DNA of 64,000 nucleotides from Aquincola sp. (GTDB lineage: Bacteria; Pseudomonadota; Gammaproteobacteria; Burkholderiales; Burkholderiaceae_C). The translations under genes were made by a program, and so were the position numbers. Below are positions 26,088-35,061 of this stretch, in pieces. Location of the stretch: the NCBI GenBank assembly GCA_022841885.1, contig JALHQP010000008.1:1-64000 (forward strand), given 5' to 3'. The notes beneath the pieces are model-generated. The model saw only the letters and a list, made by a program, of their open reading frames with translations. It was not told the origin of the DNA and searched no databases. Position 1 is the stretch's first letter; each line of letters opens with the position of its first letter.

Positions 26088-27740
26088 TCAGTGGGGCAAG
26101 GCCCGATCGATGATCGCGTCGAACGGGGTCGCGGCCGGCAAGGCGCCGAACACGTCGGGGGCCTGGGCGAGGCGCGACGTGCAGAAGGCGGCGAACACCG
26201 CATCATTCGAGTGCCGGCGCAGCAGCGCGGCCTGCATGAGCAGCGCCACGTCGCGCGCCAGCGCGCGTGCACCGGCTTCATCGGTGCCACCGTCCACACG
26301 CGCCGCCAGCGTGGCCGCGAGGCGATCGAACGCCGCGTGCGCGCCGCGCGCCGGTGCCCACTCGTGTTCGAGCGCTGCGACCACGTCGGCGCCGCGCAGC
26401 GCGCGCAGCAGGTCCAGCGCCATGATGTTGCCGGCGCCTTCCCAGATCGAGTTCAGCGGCATCTCGCGGTAGATGCGCGCCATCACGCCCTCGCCCGCCG
26501 CCTCGACATAACCGTTGCCGCCCAGGCACTCCATCGCCTCCTGGGCGAACGGCGCGCCGCGCTTGCAGATCCAGAACTTCGCGATCGGCGTCAGCACGCG
26601 CCGCATCACGGCTTCGTGCGCGCCGCCCTGGCCGTGCTCGGTGGCATCGATCGACTGCGCGAGGCGCAGCGCGAGCGCGGTGGCCGCTTCGCTCTCGAGC
26701 GCCAGGTCGGCCAGCACATTCTTCATCAGCGGCTGTGCCGCGAGGCGTTTGCCGAAGGCCAGGCGCTCGCGCGTGTGGTGGATCGCGATCGACAGCGCCG
26801 CGCGCATCAGGCCCGCGGTGCCGAGCGCACAGTCCAGCCGCGTCAGTGCGCCCATGGCCAGGATCTGCGGCACGCCGCGGCCCTCGTCACCGACCAGCCA
26901 GCCGGTCACGTCGCCGCCGAACTCGACCTCGCTGCTCGCGTTGGCGTGGTTGCCGAGCTTGTCCTTCAGGCGCTGGATGCGGATCGGGTTGACATTGCCG
27001 TCGGGTCGCCAGCGCGGCACGAAGAAGCAGGACAGGCCGGCGGGGGTCTGCGCCAGCACGAGAAAGGCGTCGCACATCGGCGCCGAGAAGAACCACTTGT
27101 GGCCGGTCAGGCGGTACGCACGGCCCCAGGCCGAGTCGGCCTCGAACTCGGCGCGCGTCGTGTTGGCGCGCACGTCCGAGCCGCCCTGCTTCTCGGTCAT
27201 GCCCATGCCCATCGTCACCGCCGCCTTGCGCTCGTAGGGCAGGAAGCGCGGGTCGTAGGCAGTGGCGGCCAGGCGCGATGTCCAGGCCTTCGCGATCGCG
27301 GCGTTGGCGCGCAGCGCAGGGGTCACCGCGTAGGTCATCGACACCGGGCACAGCACCGAGGGCTCGCACTCGGTGAAGAGCATGAAGCCGGCGGCGCGCT
27401 CGACATGCGCACCTGCGCCCGCCGACCAGGGCGTGCCATGCAGGCCGTGGTCGAGCGCGGCGGCCATCAGCGCGTGGTAGCTCGGGTGGAACTCGACCTG
27501 GTCGATGCGCCGGCCCTGGACGTCGTGCGCGTGCAGCACAGGCTTGTGCAGGTTGGCCAGGCGTGCGTGCTGCTGCATCTCGGCGCTGCCCGCCTGGGCA
27601 CCGAGCGCACGCAGGCGGGCGGTGTCGAGCGTCGGTGCGTGGTGCGCGAGCGCGTCGCGCAATGGGCGGTTGAGATCGAACAGGTTCGCCCCGGCCCAGG
27701 GCGAGCTCTGGTTGAAGACCTCGTGCGTGGTGGTACTCAT
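26088..27740 (-). CDS. AidB-like acyl-CoA dehydrogenase
   Basis: A 550-aa flavoprotein of the AidB/isovaleryl-CoA-dehydrogenase-like subgroup. It begins with a long N-terminal region (HEVFNQSSPWAGANLFDLN) characteristic of AidB. The FAD-binding MTEKQGGSDVRANTTRAE, the substrate loop FSAPMCDAF, and the catalytic block NSIWEGAGNIMALDLLRAL with its Glu are present. The C-terminal extension is typical of AidB, which binds DNA in E. coli; whether that holds here is unknown. The ATG overlaps the stop of the upstream acetyltransferase (ATGA). Confidence 0.9.
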   Translation of the reverse strand: MSTTTHEVFNQSSPWAGANLFDLNRPLRDALAHHAPTLDTARLRALGAQAGSAEMQQHARLANLHKPVLHAHDVQGRRIDQVEFHPSYHALMAAALDHGLHGTPWSAGAGAHVERAAGFMLFTECEPSVLCPVSMTYAVTPALRANAAIAKAWTSRLAATAYDPRFLPYERKAAVTMGMGMTEKQGGSDVRANTTRAEFEADSAWGRAYRLTGHKWFFSAPMCDAFLVLAQTPAGLSCFFVPRWRPDGNVNPIRIQRLKDKLGNHANASSEVEFGGDVTGWLVGDEGRGVPQILAMGALTRLDCALGTAGLMRAALSIAIHHTRERLAFGKRLAAQPLMKNVLADLALESEAATALALRLAQSIDATEHGQGGAHEAVMRRVLTPIAKFWICKRGAPFAQEAMECLGGNGYVEAAGEGVMARIYREMPLNSIWEGAGNIMALDLLRALRGADVVAALEHEWAPARGAHAAFDRLAATLAARVDGGTDEAGARALARDVALLMQAALLRRHSNDAVFAAFCTSRLAQAPDVFGALPAATPFDAIIDRALPH

Positions 27741-28183
27741 CGTGTGGATCGCAGCATCTGGACATGCGGGATGCCGTCTTCGCCGTACGGGGGCCCCACG
27801 CGCACGAAACCGAGGCTGCCGTAGAAGCGCTCCAGGTGCGCCTGCGCGCTGATGCGGATGGCCCGGCCCGGCCACAGCCGCGCGCAACCCGCCAGGCCCT
27901 CGGTCATCAGCGCACGGCCGCTGCCGCCGCCGCGGGTGTCGGGCGAAGTCACCACGCGGCCGATCGACGGCTCGTCGAACTTGAGGCCCGGGTCGACGAT
28001 GCGCAGGTAGCTCACGAGCGTGCCCTGGGGGTTGCGGCCGAGCAGATGCCAGGACTGGCGGTCCAGGCCGTCGGCGTCGAGGTAGGGGCCCTGCTCGAGA
28101 ACGAAGACACGGCTGCGCAACTGCAAGGCGTCGTAGAGGTTGTCGACACCGAGGGCCTCGAATCGCAGCCAGGTCCAGTGCAT
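27737..28183 (-). CDS. ElaA-like GNAT acetyltransferase
   Basis: A 148-aa single-domain GNAT enzyme. The N-terminal block LYDALQLRSRVFVLEQ and RVVTSPDTRGGGSGRALM (acetyl-CoA loop) plus FYGSLGFVRVGPPYGEDGIPH match the ElaA group. Its stop overlaps the start of the AidB-like gene by four bases, so they are coupled, and the reductase gene lies 11 bases upstream. The acceptor is unknown. Confidence 0.85.
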   Translation of the reverse strand: MHWTWLRFEALGVDNLYDALQLRSRVFVLEQGPYLDADGLDRQSWHLLGRNPQGTLVSYLRIVDPGLKFDEPSIGRVVTSPDTRGGGSGRALMTEGLAGCARLWPGRAIRISAQAHLERFYGSLGFVRVGPPYGEDGIPHVQMLRSTR

Positions 28184-28194
28184 CGGCGATGCGC

Positions 28195-29226
28195 TCAGAT
28201 CAGCTTGACGAGCTGCTTGCCGAAGTTCCTGCCCTTGAGCAGACCGAGGAAGGCCTCGGGTGCGCTCGCGAGGCCCGCAGCGACGGATTCGCGGTACTTG
28301 AGCTTGCCGGTCGCGACCAGCGTGCCGAGTTCCTTCAGTGCGGCGGGCCACAGGTCCATGCGCTCGCTGACGATGAAACCCTGGATCTTCATGCGGTTGA
28401 CCAGGATCAGCTGCGGGTTGGCCATCGGCAGCGGCTGGCCGTCGTAGCCGGCGATCATGCCGCACACCGCGATGCGCGCGAACGCATTGCTGCGCAGCAT
28501 CACTGCGTCGAGGATCAGGCCACCGACGTTCTCGAAGTGGCCGTCGATGCCGTTCGGGCACGCGTCCTTCAGGGCCTTCGACAAGGACTTCAGGTCCGGG
28601 TGCTGCTTGTAGTCGATGCAGGCATCGAAGCCCAGTTCCTCGACCACGTAGCGGCACTTGTCAGGCCCGCCGGCCAGGCCCACCGCGCGGCAGCCGCGCT
28701 GCTTGGCCAGCTGCCCGAGCGCACCACCGACCGCGCCCGACGCCGCGCTGACGACCACGGTCTGGCCCTCCTTGGGCTCGATGATCTGTGTGAGCCCCAT
28801 CCACGCCGTGACGCCCGGCATGCCGACGGCGCCGAGGTAGGCCGACAGCGGAATGTGTGTGGTGTCCACCTTCTGCAGCACGCCGCGCTGCGTGCCGTCG
28901 ACCAGCGCGTACTCCTGCCAGCCGCCCATGCCGACGACCTTGTCGCCGACCGCAAAGTTCGGATTCTTCGACGCGACCACCTCGCCCACCGTGCCGCCGA
29001 TCATCACCGCGTCCAGCGGCTGCGGCTGCGCGTAGCTCTTGCTCTCGTTCATGCGGCCGCGCATGTACGGGTCCAGGCTCAGGTAGTGGTGGCGCACCAG
29101 CACCTGGCCCTCTTTCAGGTCCGCGACCTCCGGAAGCGGTGCCTCGACAAGGCGGAAGTTCGAGGCGGTGGCCTCACCCGTCGGGCGCGAGGCGAGCAGC
29201 CATTGGCGGTTGATTGCGGCGGCCAT
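28195..29226 (-). CDS. Zinc-free MDR NADP-dependent reductase (CurA/PTGR-like)
   Basis: A 343-aa medium-chain dehydrogenase/reductase without zinc ligands. HYLSLDPYMRGRMNESKSYA near the N-terminus and VVSAASGAVGGALGQLAKQR (nucleotide binding) place it with CurA, leukotriene B4 dehydrogenase and 2-alkenal reductases. These reduce conjugated double bonds using NADPH. The ATG at MAAAINRQ has AGGAGG five bases upstream; a GTG two codons earlier is less likely. It heads a chain of short-gap genes (GNAT, AidB-like, SDR). Confidence 0.92.
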   Translation of the reverse strand: MAAAINRQWLLASRPTGEATASNFRLVEAPLPEVADLKEGQVLVRHHYLSLDPYMRGRMNESKSYAQPQPLDAVMIGGTVGEVVASKNPNFAVGDKVVGMGGWQEYALVDGTQRGVLQKVDTTHIPLSAYLGAVGMPGVTAWMGLTQIIEPKEGQTVVVSAASGAVGGALGQLAKQRGCRAVGLAGGPDKCRYVVEELGFDACIDYKQHPDLKSLSKALKDACPNGIDGHFENVGGLILDAVMLRSNAFARIAVCGMIAGYDGQPLPMANPQLILVNRMKIQGFIVSERMDLWPAALKELGTLVATGKLKYRESVAAGLASAPEAFLGLLKGRNFGKQLVKLI

Positions 29227-29235
29227 GGACACCTC

Positions 29236-31242
29236 CTAGCGTTGCGGTGAGAGTGATTTCTCGAGGAACTGCTCGACACGCCCGTAGAAGTCGTAGCGCA
29301 CCGATTGCTTGAACCAGCCGTGCCCTTCCTCAAGATACTCGTGGTAGTCGAGGTCCACGCCGGCGGACTTGGCGGCGTCGCGGAAGCGGCGGCCATGTTC
29401 GATCGGCACGCGCCTGTCATCGCGCCCCCAGATTGCGAGCACAGGCACCTTGATCTCGGCTGCCCGGTGCACGGGCGAGGTCTCGCGCAGCCTCTTCTCA
29501 TCGGCCACCGGGTCACCGACCCACCGTGCGTACGCGAAGCGCTTGCTCTCCTCGCTGACGTCGGAGTTGCTGTCCTTGCCCAGCAACACCAGGTCCGTGA
29601 CCCCAACATAGCTGATCGCGCAGCGGAAACGCTTGGGGTGCCGAACCGGGCCCATCAGCGCGGCGTAGCCGCCATAACTGGCGCCCATGATGCAGACGCG
29701 GTTGCCGTCGACGTAACCCTTGTCGATGGCCCATTGCAGACCGTCCTCCAGGTCGTCCTGCATCGCCAGGCCCCACTGCTTGTCGCCGGCCCGTGTGTGC
29801 AGCGAGCCAAAGCCCGTGCTGCCACGGAACTGCGTCTCGATGACAACATATCCTCGGCTGGCAAGGAACTGCGACTCCGGCTCCCAGCCCCAGTAGTCGC
29901 GTGCCCAGGGACCCCCGTGCACCAGCAGCACCGCAGGCCGCGGCCCCGGCGCCTTAGCTGCCGGGTGCGTGATGTACAGAGGCAACTCCACGCCGTCGCG
30001 GGCCTTGATGCGATGGAAGTCGCGCAATCCCATCGCACGCGGCTCGATCGCCGGACGAGCGCGCAGCAGCAGCGACGCATGGTGGGTCGCCGGATCGTAG
30101 AGGTAGTACTCCGCAGGCACGCGGTCGGAGTGGCTCACGACCACCCATCGCTTGCCTTCCACGCACGTGGCGCAGACGATCGTGTTGATGCGTCCTGCCA
30201 TCAGCTTGTCGATGCGCTCCTGCGCCTCGCGCATGCGTGGATGCAGCCAGGTGACGCCGGGCGCATCGGTCACGTAGCGCCAGCCGATCAGGCTGCGGGT
30301 CTGGCGGTCGTACACCGGGCGCGCACCGCCCACGTCGAAGCCATCGGCCGCCACAAGTGGCGGCTCGACAGGCTTGCCCGTGCTCATGTCCAGCGTCGTC
30401 AGCACGCTGTTGCGCTTCGGCCCGACACGTTGGCTCACGTAGAGCCGGCCGTCGAACCAGTGCACTGGCGCCCAGGTCTCGATGCCGAACGCATCAAACT
30501 CCGTCAGTTGCTTCCATGCCCCGCCATCGTTGACCATCACCTTGCGCCGCCCCTGGTCGCCCCGCGTGACGACCGCACGCGGAACTCCCGCCGCCCAATC
30601 GGTGATCCACGCGGTGACCGCGTCGGGGGCTCCCTGGCTGATGCTGGTCAACGCCCCCGTTCGGGTATTCAGCCGGGCCAGCTTGCTGTCGAAGAACCGC
30701 TCGGTGCCCTTCGCCTGCCAGACGATGATGTCGTCGCTGCCATCGTCAAGCATCCGGTGCAGTTGCCAGTAGGCCAGCAGAGGGCGGTTGCGCAGCGTCG
30801 TGTCGGAATCCAGCGTTATCGCCCGGTCGATCAGTTGGCGGCCGTTGTTGCCATCCACGTCGATAGCCCACAGACCCTCGGGCGCCAGGCGTTCGCTCTC
30901 GCGCGCCGACGAGATCGTTGCGCTGTAGAGCAGGCGACCGTCATTGACCCATCCCAGATCACCGACGTCGGCGTCCTTGAATCCGACCAGCAGCCGGATC
31001 TCCTTCTTGGGCGCGTCCAGGTCGATGACGCCCAGCCGCAGCCGCCCTTCCGGCCCGGGAACCGTCACTGCAAGGTGGCGGCCGTTGCGTGAAAGGCTGA
31101 CCTCGCCCACCTGCGCTTCGCCGAAGAAGGCCTCGATCGACGGTCGCGCCGGTGCTGCACCCGGCTGTGCCTGGGCAGACAGCGCCAAGGCCGACAGAAG
31201 GAGGCCCAGAAGCTTGGAACCGAAGTGGCGTGAGATCGACAT
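29236..31242 (-). CDS. Secreted S9-family (prolyl oligopeptidase-like) peptidase
   Basis: A 668-aa serine peptidase with a signal peptide (LLGLLLSALALSAQAQ), an N-terminal beta-propeller of ~390 residues and a C-terminal alpha/beta hydrolase. The nucleophile motif is GASYGGYAALMG, the acid lies in IWGRDDRRVP and the His in EEGHGWFKQ. The family cleaves short peptides, often C-terminal to Pro or Ala, here in the periplasm or outside. Its codon use seems a little less GC-biased than neighbours, by eye only. The start at MSISRHF gives a clean signal peptide. Confidence 0.92.
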   Translation of the reverse strand: MSISRHFGSKLLGLLLSALALSAQAQPGAAPARPSIEAFFGEAQVGEVSLSRNGRHLAVTVPGPEGRLRLGVIDLDAPKKEIRLLVGFKDADVGDLGWVNDGRLLYSATISSARESERLAPEGLWAIDVDGNNGRQLIDRAITLDSDTTLRNRPLLAYWQLHRMLDDGSDDIIVWQAKGTERFFDSKLARLNTRTGALTSISQGAPDAVTAWITDWAAGVPRAVVTRGDQGRRKVMVNDGGAWKQLTEFDAFGIETWAPVHWFDGRLYVSQRVGPKRNSVLTTLDMSTGKPVEPPLVAADGFDVGGARPVYDRQTRSLIGWRYVTDAPGVTWLHPRMREAQERIDKLMAGRINTIVCATCVEGKRWVVVSHSDRVPAEYYLYDPATHHASLLLRARPAIEPRAMGLRDFHRIKARDGVELPLYITHPAAKAPGPRPAVLLVHGGPWARDYWGWEPESQFLASRGYVVIETQFRGSTGFGSLHTRAGDKQWGLAMQDDLEDGLQWAIDKGYVDGNRVCIMGASYGGYAALMGPVRHPKRFRCAISYVGVTDLVLLGKDSNSDVSEESKRFAYARWVGDPVADEKRLRETSPVHRAAEIKVPVLAIWGRDDRRVPIEHGRRFRDAAKSAGVDLDYHEYLEEGHGWFKQSVRYDFYGRVEQFLEKSLSPQR

Positions 31243-31314
31243 GCTGTCCAGGCGGAAGATGAGAAGGGTGCAAGTGTGGCCGAAGCGACGCGTGAAACGC
31301 GTGGCAGCCGGCAC

Positions 31315-31782
31315 TCAGCCCGGGGGCTCGCCCTCGCCCTCGCGCCGCGCCATGGGCTTCGTGGTGCCGCCCTTGGTCGGCAGCTTGCGCAGGTACTTGA
31401 AGGTACCGGTCGCGTGCGCGCAGAGATGGTGGTCCTCGTCGTAGACCGAGCCTTCGCAGAACGCCATCGTGGCGCTGCGGTGCAGGAGCTTCGCCTTGGC
31501 CACGAGGCGGCCTTCGGCCGGGCGCATGAAGCTGGTCTTCATCTCGATCGTCACCAGGCCCGGCCCATGGCCCGGTTCCTTGGCGTGGATGCTGCGCGCC
31601 GCGTGGGCCATCGACACGTCGAGCATCGTCATCAACACGCCGCCGTGCGCGACCTCCCAGGAGTTCAGGTGCGCCTGCTCCAGGTCGACCTGTACCTCGG
31701 CCTGGCCGTCGCCGAACCGATGCAGCTCGAGGCCGAGCTCCTCGACGAAGGGGATTTGCAGAGGGAACTTCAGTCGGGCCAT
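31315..31782 (-). CDS. PaaI-type hotdog thioesterase
   Basis: A 155-aa hotdog-fold protein. The active-site region NSWEVAHGGVLMTMLDVSMA (HGG with downstream acidic residue) and the later IEMKTSFMRPAEGRL are typical of PaaI/YbgC-like acyl-CoA thioesterases. It is the last gene of the acyl-CoA degradation cluster, separated from the SDR by an 80-base gap that holds a small GC-rich palindrome. It probably releases or edits acyl-CoA intermediates. Confidence 0.87.
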   Translation of the reverse strand: MARLKFPLQIPFVEELGLELHRFGDGQAEVQVDLEQAHLNSWEVAHGGVLMTMLDVSMAHAARSIHAKEPGHGPGLVTIEMKTSFMRPAEGRLVAKAKLLHRSATMAFCEGSVYDEDHHLCAHATGTFKYLRKLPTKGGTTKPMARREGEGEPPG

Positions 31783-31815
31783 CTCAGTACCGCCCGGCCG
31801 TTCCGAAGGTGCTGA

Positions 31816-31858
31816 GCGCCCCCTTGGGGGGCAGTGAGCGCAGCGAGCGTGGGGGCCT
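31816..31858. repeat. Short GC-rich palindromic repeat inside the fatty-acid operon
   Basis: CGCCCCCTTGGGGGGCAG can fold on its C5/G5 arms and is followed by TGAGCGCAGCGAGCG and a G-run. Pieces of this sequence (GAGCGCAGCGA) recur in the larger palindromic elements of this window. It sits between the SDR and thioesterase genes. Confidence 0.5.
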
Positions 31859-31862
31859 CATT

Positions 31863-32654
31863 TCAACCTCCGTGGTGCACGGCCGTGATGCCGCCGTCGA
31901 TGGCGAGCACCTGACCGGTGATGTGCTTGCCGGCGCGCGAGCACAGCAGCAGTGCGGCGCCCTTCAGATCGTCGTCGTCGCCGATGCGGCGCAGCGGTGC
32001 CGAGGCGGCCAGCTTGTCCACACCCAGAGCCTTGAGCGTGCCCAGCGTCATCCTGCTCGGGAAGAAGCCCGGCGCCAGTGCGTTGACGTTGATGTTGTGC
32101 GGCCCCCATTCGCCCGCAAGCTGGCGCGTGAAGTTGACCACCGCGCCCTTGCTGGTGGCGTAGGCGATGAACTCCATCTGGTGCGAACCCGCCAGACCCG
32201 CGATCGACGCGATGTTGAGGATCCGCCCCGCCTTGCGCGGCAGCATGCTGGCCTTGCCGACCGCCTGCGAGAACATGAACACGCTGCGGATGTTCAGGTT
32301 CATCACCTTGTCCCAGCCTTCGAGCGGGTAGTCGACCATCGGTGCGCCCCAGGTGGCGCCGGCGTTGTTGACCAGGATGTCGATGCGGCCGACGCGCTCC
32401 ATCGCCTCGGCGACCACGCGCTGCACTTCGGCGGGGTCGCTGGCGTCGGCGGCAATCCAGCGCGTGTCGATGCCCTTGGCCTGCAGGTCGGCGGCGGCCT
32501 CCTCGAGGTCGGCGGCCTTGCGCGAGGTCAGCACGACGCGCGCGCCGGCCTCGCCGAGCGCTTCGGCGATCTGCAGCCCCAGGCCGCGCGAGCCGCCCGT
32601 GACCAGAGCCACCTGGCCGTGCAGGTCGAACAGCTCGTGGATCGATGTGCTCAT
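31863..32654 (-). CDS. Short-chain dehydrogenase/reductase in the beta-oxidation cluster
   Basis: A 263-aa classical SDR with VTGGSRGLGLQIAEALGE, VNNAGATWGAP, NIASIAGL and YATSKGAVV (Tyr-x3-Lys), ending with ITGQVLAIDGG. Its stop-to-start spacing to the 61-aa membrane protein upstream is one base, so it is tightly co-expressed with the acyl-CoA dehydrogenase gene. A ketoreductase or hydroxyacyl dehydrogenase role is likely by context. Confidence 0.9.
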   Translation of the reverse strand: MSTSIHELFDLHGQVALVTGGSRGLGLQIAEALGEAGARVVLTSRKAADLEEAAADLQAKGIDTRWIAADASDPAEVQRVVAEAMERVGRIDILVNNAGATWGAPMVDYPLEGWDKVMNLNIRSVFMFSQAVGKASMLPRKAGRILNIASIAGLAGSHQMEFIAYATSKGAVVNFTRQLAGEWGPHNINVNALAPGFFPSRMTLGTLKALGVDKLAASAPLRRIGDDDDLKGAALLLCSRAGKHITGQVLAIDGGITAVHHGG

Positions 32655-32655
32655 G

Positions 32656-32841
32656 TCACTCCTTCATCCGCGAGCGCACGACGATCAGGACCACGCCGGC
32701 CGCCGCCGCCAGCAGGCCACCGGTGGTCAGCAATTCGCCCCAGGGACCGCGGGCCGGCGACAGGAACCAGCCCAGGCACACCGCCAGCAGGCCACCATAG
32801 ATCAGCGGCCAGATCAGGGACTCGACGCGTTGGATGCTCAA
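32656..32841 (-). CDS. 61-aa two-helix membrane protein
   Basis: A small protein with two predicted membrane helices: residues ~8-27 (LIWPLIYGGLLAVCLGWFL) and ~38-56 (LLTTGGLLAAAAGVVLIVV), and a basic tail RSRMKE. Its ATG overlaps the stop of the upstream acyl-CoA dehydrogenase (ATGA), and it ends one base before the SDR start. I do not recognise a family. Tight packing suggests it is a real gene with a role linked to the acyl-CoA enzymes, perhaps as a membrane anchor. Confidence 0.7.
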   Translation of the reverse strand: MSIQRVESLIWPLIYGGLLAVCLGWFLSPARGPWGELLTTGGLLAAAAGVVLIVVRSRMKE

Positions 32842-34634
32842 AACCAGGCCTCTTTCATGTCTTTGCAGGTGGGGTCGCGGCTGGCGACGACGTGGAGCCA
32901 GGCGCCCACCTTCGGCAACTCGTAGTGGAAAAAGTAGCGCATCGCGGCGCGGCGACCTTGCGCTGCATCATCGTCGATGCCGGCAGGGGTCAGCCCGACG
33001 TCGAGCCAGACCCACGCCAGCACGACATGCCCGAAGGCCTGCAGGTAGGGCGTGGCGTTGGCCAGCGCCTCCTCCGGCACGCCGGTGGCCCAGGCAGCCT
33101 GGGTGGCTGCGCCGAGCGACTGCAGCGCCGACGCCAGCGCGTTGGCGTGCGCGGCGAAGCCCTCGGCGTGGCCGGCACGCTCGATCGTGGCGCCGATGCG
33201 CGTGGCCAGTAGCTTCAGGCCCGCGCCGCCGTCCATCACCACCTTGCGGCCCAGCAGGTCCAGCGCCTGGATGCCATGCGTGCCCTCGTGGATCATGTTC
33301 AGGCGCTGGTCGCGCCAGTACTGCTCGACCGGGAAGTCGCGCGTGTAGCCGTAGCCGCCATGGACCTGGATCGCGAGCGAATTGCCTTCGAGGCACCACT
33401 CGCTGGGCCAGCTCTTGGCGATCGGCGTCAGCACGTCGAGCAGCAGCGCGGCCTCGCGCGCCGATGGTTCCTCGCCGGTGTGCTGCTCGTCGACCAGGCG
33501 CGCGCAGTACAGCTGCAGCGCGAGCGAACCCTCGGCATACGCCTTCTGCGCCAGCAGCATGCGCTTGACGTCGGCGTGCTCGATGATCGGCACCTGCGGC
33601 TGCGCGGCGTCCTTGCCGGCACCGGTGATCGGCCGGCCCTGGGAGCGCTGCTTCGCATACGCGAGCGCGGCCTCGTAGCCCGCCATGCCGAGCATCGTCG
33701 CGGCCATGCCGACGCCGATGCGCGCCTCGTTCATCATGTGGAACATGCAGCGCAGGCCCTGGCCGGGCCGGCCGACGAGGTAGCCGATCGCGCCGCGCTT
33801 CTCGCCGAAGTTGAGCAGCGTGTTGGTCGTGCCGCGCCAGCCGCACTTGTGGTTCAGGCCCGCGAGCGCGATGTCGTTGCGCTCCCCGGTGAGTCGCCCC
33901 TCGACGTCCACCAGCTTCTTCGGCACCACGAACAGCGAGATGCCGCGCGTGCCCGGCACCGGCTTGCCGTCAGGCCCGGGGATCTTGGCCAGCAACAAGT
34001 GCACGATGTTCTCGGTCAGCTCGTGCTCGCCGGCCGAGATCCACATCTTGTGGCCGGTGATCCGGTAGCGCGGGCCGAGCGGGTCGGTCTCGAAGTCGGC
34101 GCCGTCGGGCGCGGCGCGCGTGGCCACGTCCGACAGGCTCGATCCGGCCTGCGGCTCGGACAGGCACATGGTGCCCGACCAGCGGCCCTCGAACTCGGCG
34201 CGCGCGAACACCTGCTTCTGGCGCTCGGTGCCATGCGCGAGCAGCAGGTTGGCGTTGCCCACCGTCAGCAGCCCGGCACCGATGCTGACCGAGGCCTTGG
34301 CGAAGAAGGCGTTGGCCGCCGCCTCCACCGTGTAGGGCAGGTTCATGCCGCCCCACTGCTCGCCCTGCGCGGCAGCCAGCATGCCGGACCCGGCATACGC
34401 CTTCCAGGCGTCGTGCGTGGCCTGCGGCAGCACGACGCGGCCGTCGGCGCCGATGCGCGGCTCCTCTGTGTCCACGAGGCGGTTGAAGGGCGCGTACTTC
34501 TCGCGCGCGATGCGCTCGCAGGTGTCGAGGACCGAGGCGAAGGTCTCGCGCGAGTGGTCGGCGAAGCGCGGCCGTTCGGCCAGCGACTCGACCTTCAGCC
34601 AGTCGTGCAGCAGGAAGTCGACGGTCGCGCGCAT
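32838..34634 (-). CDS. Acyl-CoA dehydrogenase (long C-terminal-domain type)
   Basis: A 598-aa FAD enzyme catalysing the first, alpha-beta dehydrogenation step of beta-oxidation. The N-terminal helices are followed by MCLSEPQAGSSLSDVATRA and HKMWISAGEHE (flavin and substrate region), LNHKCGWRGTTNTLLNF, and then the catalytic region LNMIHEGTHGIQALDLLGRK. The extra ~140-residue C-terminal domain is typical of the ~600-aa bacterial group acting on medium/long or aryl-alkyl acyl-CoA. It lies 7 bases after the thioesterase gene in the operon. Confidence 0.93.
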   Translation of the reverse strand: MRATVDFLLHDWLKVESLAERPRFADHSRETFASVLDTCERIAREKYAPFNRLVDTEEPRIGADGRVVLPQATHDAWKAYAGSGMLAAAQGEQWGGMNLPYTVEAAANAFFAKASVSIGAGLLTVGNANLLLAHGTERQKQVFARAEFEGRWSGTMCLSEPQAGSSLSDVATRAAPDGADFETDPLGPRYRITGHKMWISAGEHELTENIVHLLLAKIPGPDGKPVPGTRGISLFVVPKKLVDVEGRLTGERNDIALAGLNHKCGWRGTTNTLLNFGEKRGAIGYLVGRPGQGLRCMFHMMNEARIGVGMAATMLGMAGYEAALAYAKQRSQGRPITGAGKDAAQPQVPIIEHADVKRMLLAQKAYAEGSLALQLYCARLVDEQHTGEEPSAREAALLLDVLTPIAKSWPSEWCLEGNSLAIQVHGGYGYTRDFPVEQYWRDQRLNMIHEGTHGIQALDLLGRKVVMDGGAGLKLLATRIGATIERAGHAEGFAAHANALASALQSLGAATQAAWATGVPEEALANATPYLQAFGHVVLAWVWLDVGLTPAGIDDDAAQGRRAAMRYFFHYELPKVGAWLHVVASRDPTCKDMKEAWF

Positions 34635-34641
34635 CGCAGCG

Positions 34642-35061
34642 TCAGGCGGCCTTGGTCACCGCCATCGTGGCCGACGCGGTGGCCACCAGGCGCCGCTCGG
34701 CGCCGTCGACCGCGAACACCTCGGCCGCCGTGAAGCTGACCTGGCGGCCCGGCTTGATCACCGTGGCCACGCACTCGAGCCGCTCACCCCGGCCCGCGCG
34801 CAGCAGGTTGACCTTGTACTCGGCGGTGAGAATCCAGTGGCCCTCGGGCGCCATGGTCTGCGCCGCGGCGCCCATCGTGTGGTCGGCCATCGCGCCGATC
34901 ACGCCGGCGTGCACGATGCCGGTGTGCTGCAGATGCCTGGGCTGCAGCGCGAGCCGCGTCGCGACGCGGCCTTCGCCCGCCTCGAACGGCTCGATGCCCA
35001 GATCGGCCATGAACGGCGCGCTCGCGAAGAAGCGCCGCAGCGTGTCGACGTCCGGTGTCAC
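34642..35061 (-). CDS. PaaI-family hotdog thioesterase, second copy
   Basis: A 139-aa hotdog protein beginning at GTG that overlaps the thiolase stop (GTGA). Its catalytic helix is [19 protein letters not shown], followed by [18 protein letters not shown]. It differs clearly from the thioesterase at the operon's end, so the two are not a recent duplication. It likely hydrolyses short or aromatic acyl-CoA. A long ATG-started frame reading through from upstream is a shadow of the thiolase gene. Confidence 0.85.
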   Translation of the reverse strand: MTPDVDTLRRFFASAPFMADLGIEPFEAGEGRVATRLALQPRHLQHTGIVHAGVIGAMADHTMGAAAQTMAPEGHWILTAEYKVNLLRAGRGERLECVATVIKPGRQVSFTAAEVFAVDGAERRLVATASATMAVTKAA

